Part shown: in pieces, positions 14,124 through 15,561 of the stretch
Position numbering within the stretch: the stretch's first letter is position 1
Layout: each line of letters begins with the position of its first letter
Assembly: GCA_003522805.1 (NCBI GenBank)
Contig: DPIB01000179.1
Coordinates: 1-15,561 of the forward strand
Length of the DNA stretch: 15,561 bases
Direction of reading: 5' to 3'
Source of the DNA: Fervidobacterium sp.
GTDB taxonomy: Bacteria > Thermotogota > Thermotogae > Thermotogales > Fervidobacteriaceae
Program-made: the position numbers and the translations under genes
The notes under the pieces: generated by a model
Databases searched by the model: none
The model's input: the letters and a program-made list of their open reading frames with translations, nothing else
What the model was told of the DNA's origin: nothing

Positions 14124-15561
14124 GTGGATAGTAAGAGTCTTTCCTTTATTTTTCACCGCAATGCTTTTACTTTTGTTTTTCTATTACTATTCATAAGCTT
14201 CAGCTATGCGCTTACTGTAGTTGGTGAGAATGGCAGTATTGTTTATTACAACGAGAAATTGATAGGTGCCATTAAAGATCACCAATTATCCTTTGAAGTG
14301 CAGTTACCGGGTGTGTTAAAATTAGTCAAACCTGGATATGTGCCTTTTGAGAAATTGATAACCGAGGATGGTACTGTAATTGCAAATCTTGCGCTACCAG
14401 CATACTTGAATATATCCGTTGAACCAGCTGATTCAATGGTATACATAGATGATAAGCCAGTTGCGAGGAATGGTACAAAGATCTCTTTAGAACCCGGCGA
14501 GCATTTAATAAGGATAACGTCACCTGGTTTTACAGAAAAAATTATGAGTATATATTTGAACCCATACGAAGAAAAAGAACTGAACGTTACCCTGAAAACA
14601 ACCGTGACATTGAATTTGGACTCTGTTAAAAAGATCGAAAATGTATTTTTCAACTTTGAGAAAATAACGATTCCCACAGTACTTGAAGTTCCCCCAGGCA
14701 AGTATAGAGTTGTTCTTCCACAAGATTTCGTTAATTTGATTCAGGATTTTGAGGTCCCTTCTACGGATACCTATACATTTTTGGTCGACTCAAGGCAATA
14801 CAAAAAAATTACTGTCCTAGGAAAGCCCGAAAATGCCATTGTCAAAATAGGAAATGATTTTTACAAATCTCCCGTCGAAACCAAGCTTGTTGAGGGTAAG
14901 TATGAAGTGCAGATCAGTTTGGACGGTTACAATGATTTTAGTACGCAGATATCCCTTAGTAACGACTTAGTTTTACACTATACGCTGGAGCCAAAAGAAC
15001 AAATTAGTCTGCTTTTTGACGTTCCTGATGTTTCTGTTGAATTCGATGGCTTTAATCAAGAACCGTTGGTAAAGCGTTTGTGGTTTACGACGATAAAACA
15101 ATTGTCTAGCTGTGGTGATTCAGAGAGTATCATATGGTTCGGTTTCAGCGACGGTACTTTGAAAAGACTACCTAAATCTATCCCGATTGCATTGGGCAAA
15201 GGAGTTCAAGCGGTTGTAAACAACACGATACACACAGGGCCAGGGATAATCCAAGTAAATCCAAAGCAGTTAGTAAAGGTTCTCAGAGGTTTGGATGTGA
15301 GTGAACTGATTGCTGAAAGCCCAATCGTTTTAGACAGTACGGAGTCATGCCTGGTAAACATATATTCAAGAAGCGTTCTCGATGTTTTTGTAAACGATGC
15401 GTACATCGGAAGAACGCCCATATATTTGATGGACTTACCTGCTGGAGAATACACATTCACTTTTAAGAAGGATGGTAACGAAGTACACAAACAGACTGTA
15501 CTAATTGAAAGTGGAAAGCTAAATGAAGTCAAGGTGAACAAGTCAACTACCCACGGCCTAT
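14124..15561 (+). CDS. Secreted or surface PEGA-domain repeat protein, 3' end outside window
   Basis: The frame is open from GTG at 14124 to the window edge (479 codons). AGGAG (14110-14114) lies 9 bases upstream of the start, and an in-frame TGA at 14118 rules out an earlier one. A signal peptide is clear: basic N-region with H11 and R12, hydrophobic core about 14-26, and a likely cut after SYA (27-29); no lipobox cysteine follows. The exported part carries PEGA-like beta modules, each with a P-x-G-hook: LPGVLKL (61-67), EPGEHLI (123-129), PPGKYRV (190-196), EGKYEV (257-262) and PAGEYTF (439-445). The first four recur every 62-67 residues. Residues 296-408 are a different, unrecognised segment. 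PEGA domains are associated with surface proteins and are sometimes fused to other domains; the missing C-terminus may hold one. It lies 29 bases after the MarR gene. Function unknown. Confidence 0.8.
   Translation, partial: MDSKSLSFIFHRNAFTFVFLLLFISFSYALTVVGENGSIVYYNEKLIGAIKDHQLSFEVQLPGVLKLVKPGYVPFEKLITEDGTVIANLALPAYLNISVEPADSMVYIDDKPVARNGTKISLEPGEHLIRITSPGFTEKIMSIYLNPYEEKELNVTLKTTVTLNLDSVKKIENVFFNFEKITIPTVLEVPPGKYRVVLPQDFVNLIQDFEVPSTDTYTFLVDSRQYKKITVLGKPENAIVKIGNDFYKSPVETKLVEGKYEVQISLDGYNDFSTQISLSNDLVLHYTLEPKEQISLLFDVPDVSVEFDGFNQEPLVKRLWFTTIKQLSSCGDSESIIWFGFSDGTLKRLPKSIPIALGKGVQAVVNNTIHTGPGIIQVNPKQLVKVLRGLDVSELIAESPIVLDSTESCLVNIYSRSVLDVFVNDAYIGRTPIYLMDLPAGEYTFTFKKDGNEVHKQTVLIESGKLNEVKVNKSTTHGL

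Noticed and set aside
14279..14701. 140-codon open frame on the - strand at the right end
   Set aside because: The opposite strand encodes a signal peptide followed by periodic PEGA-like modules in an uninterrupted frame, so the - strand frame is a shadow.

Overview
The window reads as an AT-rich chromosome segment of an anaerobic thermophile of the order Thermotogales. Fervidobacterium or a close relative is my best guess. The evidence is the protein flavour, the strong GGAGGTGA-type ribosome binding sites, and a cluster of racemase, trimeric purine nucleoside phosphorylase and stand-alone DHH/DHHA1 phosphodiesterase. From memory, those three sit at adjacent locus numbers in Thermotoga maritima (TM1597, TM1596, TM1595). 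The genus is inference; a 16S or whole-protein search would settle it. I see no RNA gene, CRISPR array, insertion sequence or phage gene, and no gene-free stretch over 300 bases.

Layout. (1) 1-302: the 3' end of a YgiQ-type radical SAM gene on the + strand. (2) 318-1400: an alanine/ornithine-racemase-family PLP enzyme on the - strand, convergent with the first gene. (3) 1401-1598: a divergent intergenic region with an extended -10 promoter and a small repeat cluster. (4) 1599-13605: six tightly packed + strand genes that look like one long transcription unit: purine nucleoside phosphorylase, DHH phosphodiesterase, two very large paralogous diguanylate cyclases, MurB and an M18 aminopeptidase. 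(5) 13606-15561: an extended -10 promoter overlapping the aminopeptidase stop codon, a MarR-family regulator, and the first 479 codons of a secreted or surface protein built from PEGA-like modules, cut by the window edge.

The core of interest is the tandem pair of giant signalling proteins at 3477-7217 and 7302-11264. Each has a degenerate protein-kinase-like N-terminus, a P-loop NTPase-like module, a long helical TPR-like solenoid, a GAF-like segment and a C-terminal GGEEF cyclase domain. They appear to be an ancient tandem duplication that has diverged in a complementary way. The downstream copy keeps a perfect Walker A motif and the RxxD product-inhibition site. The upstream copy has lost both but keeps its catalytic GGEEF motif. 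The DHH phosphodiesterase next door belongs to a family that hydrolyses linear dinucleotides such as pGpG and pApA, so synthesis and final breakdown of cyclic dinucleotides may be encoded side by side. MurB overlaps the second cyclase gene, and the divergent racemase may supply a D-amino acid for peptidoglycan, which gives the locus a cell-wall theme as well.
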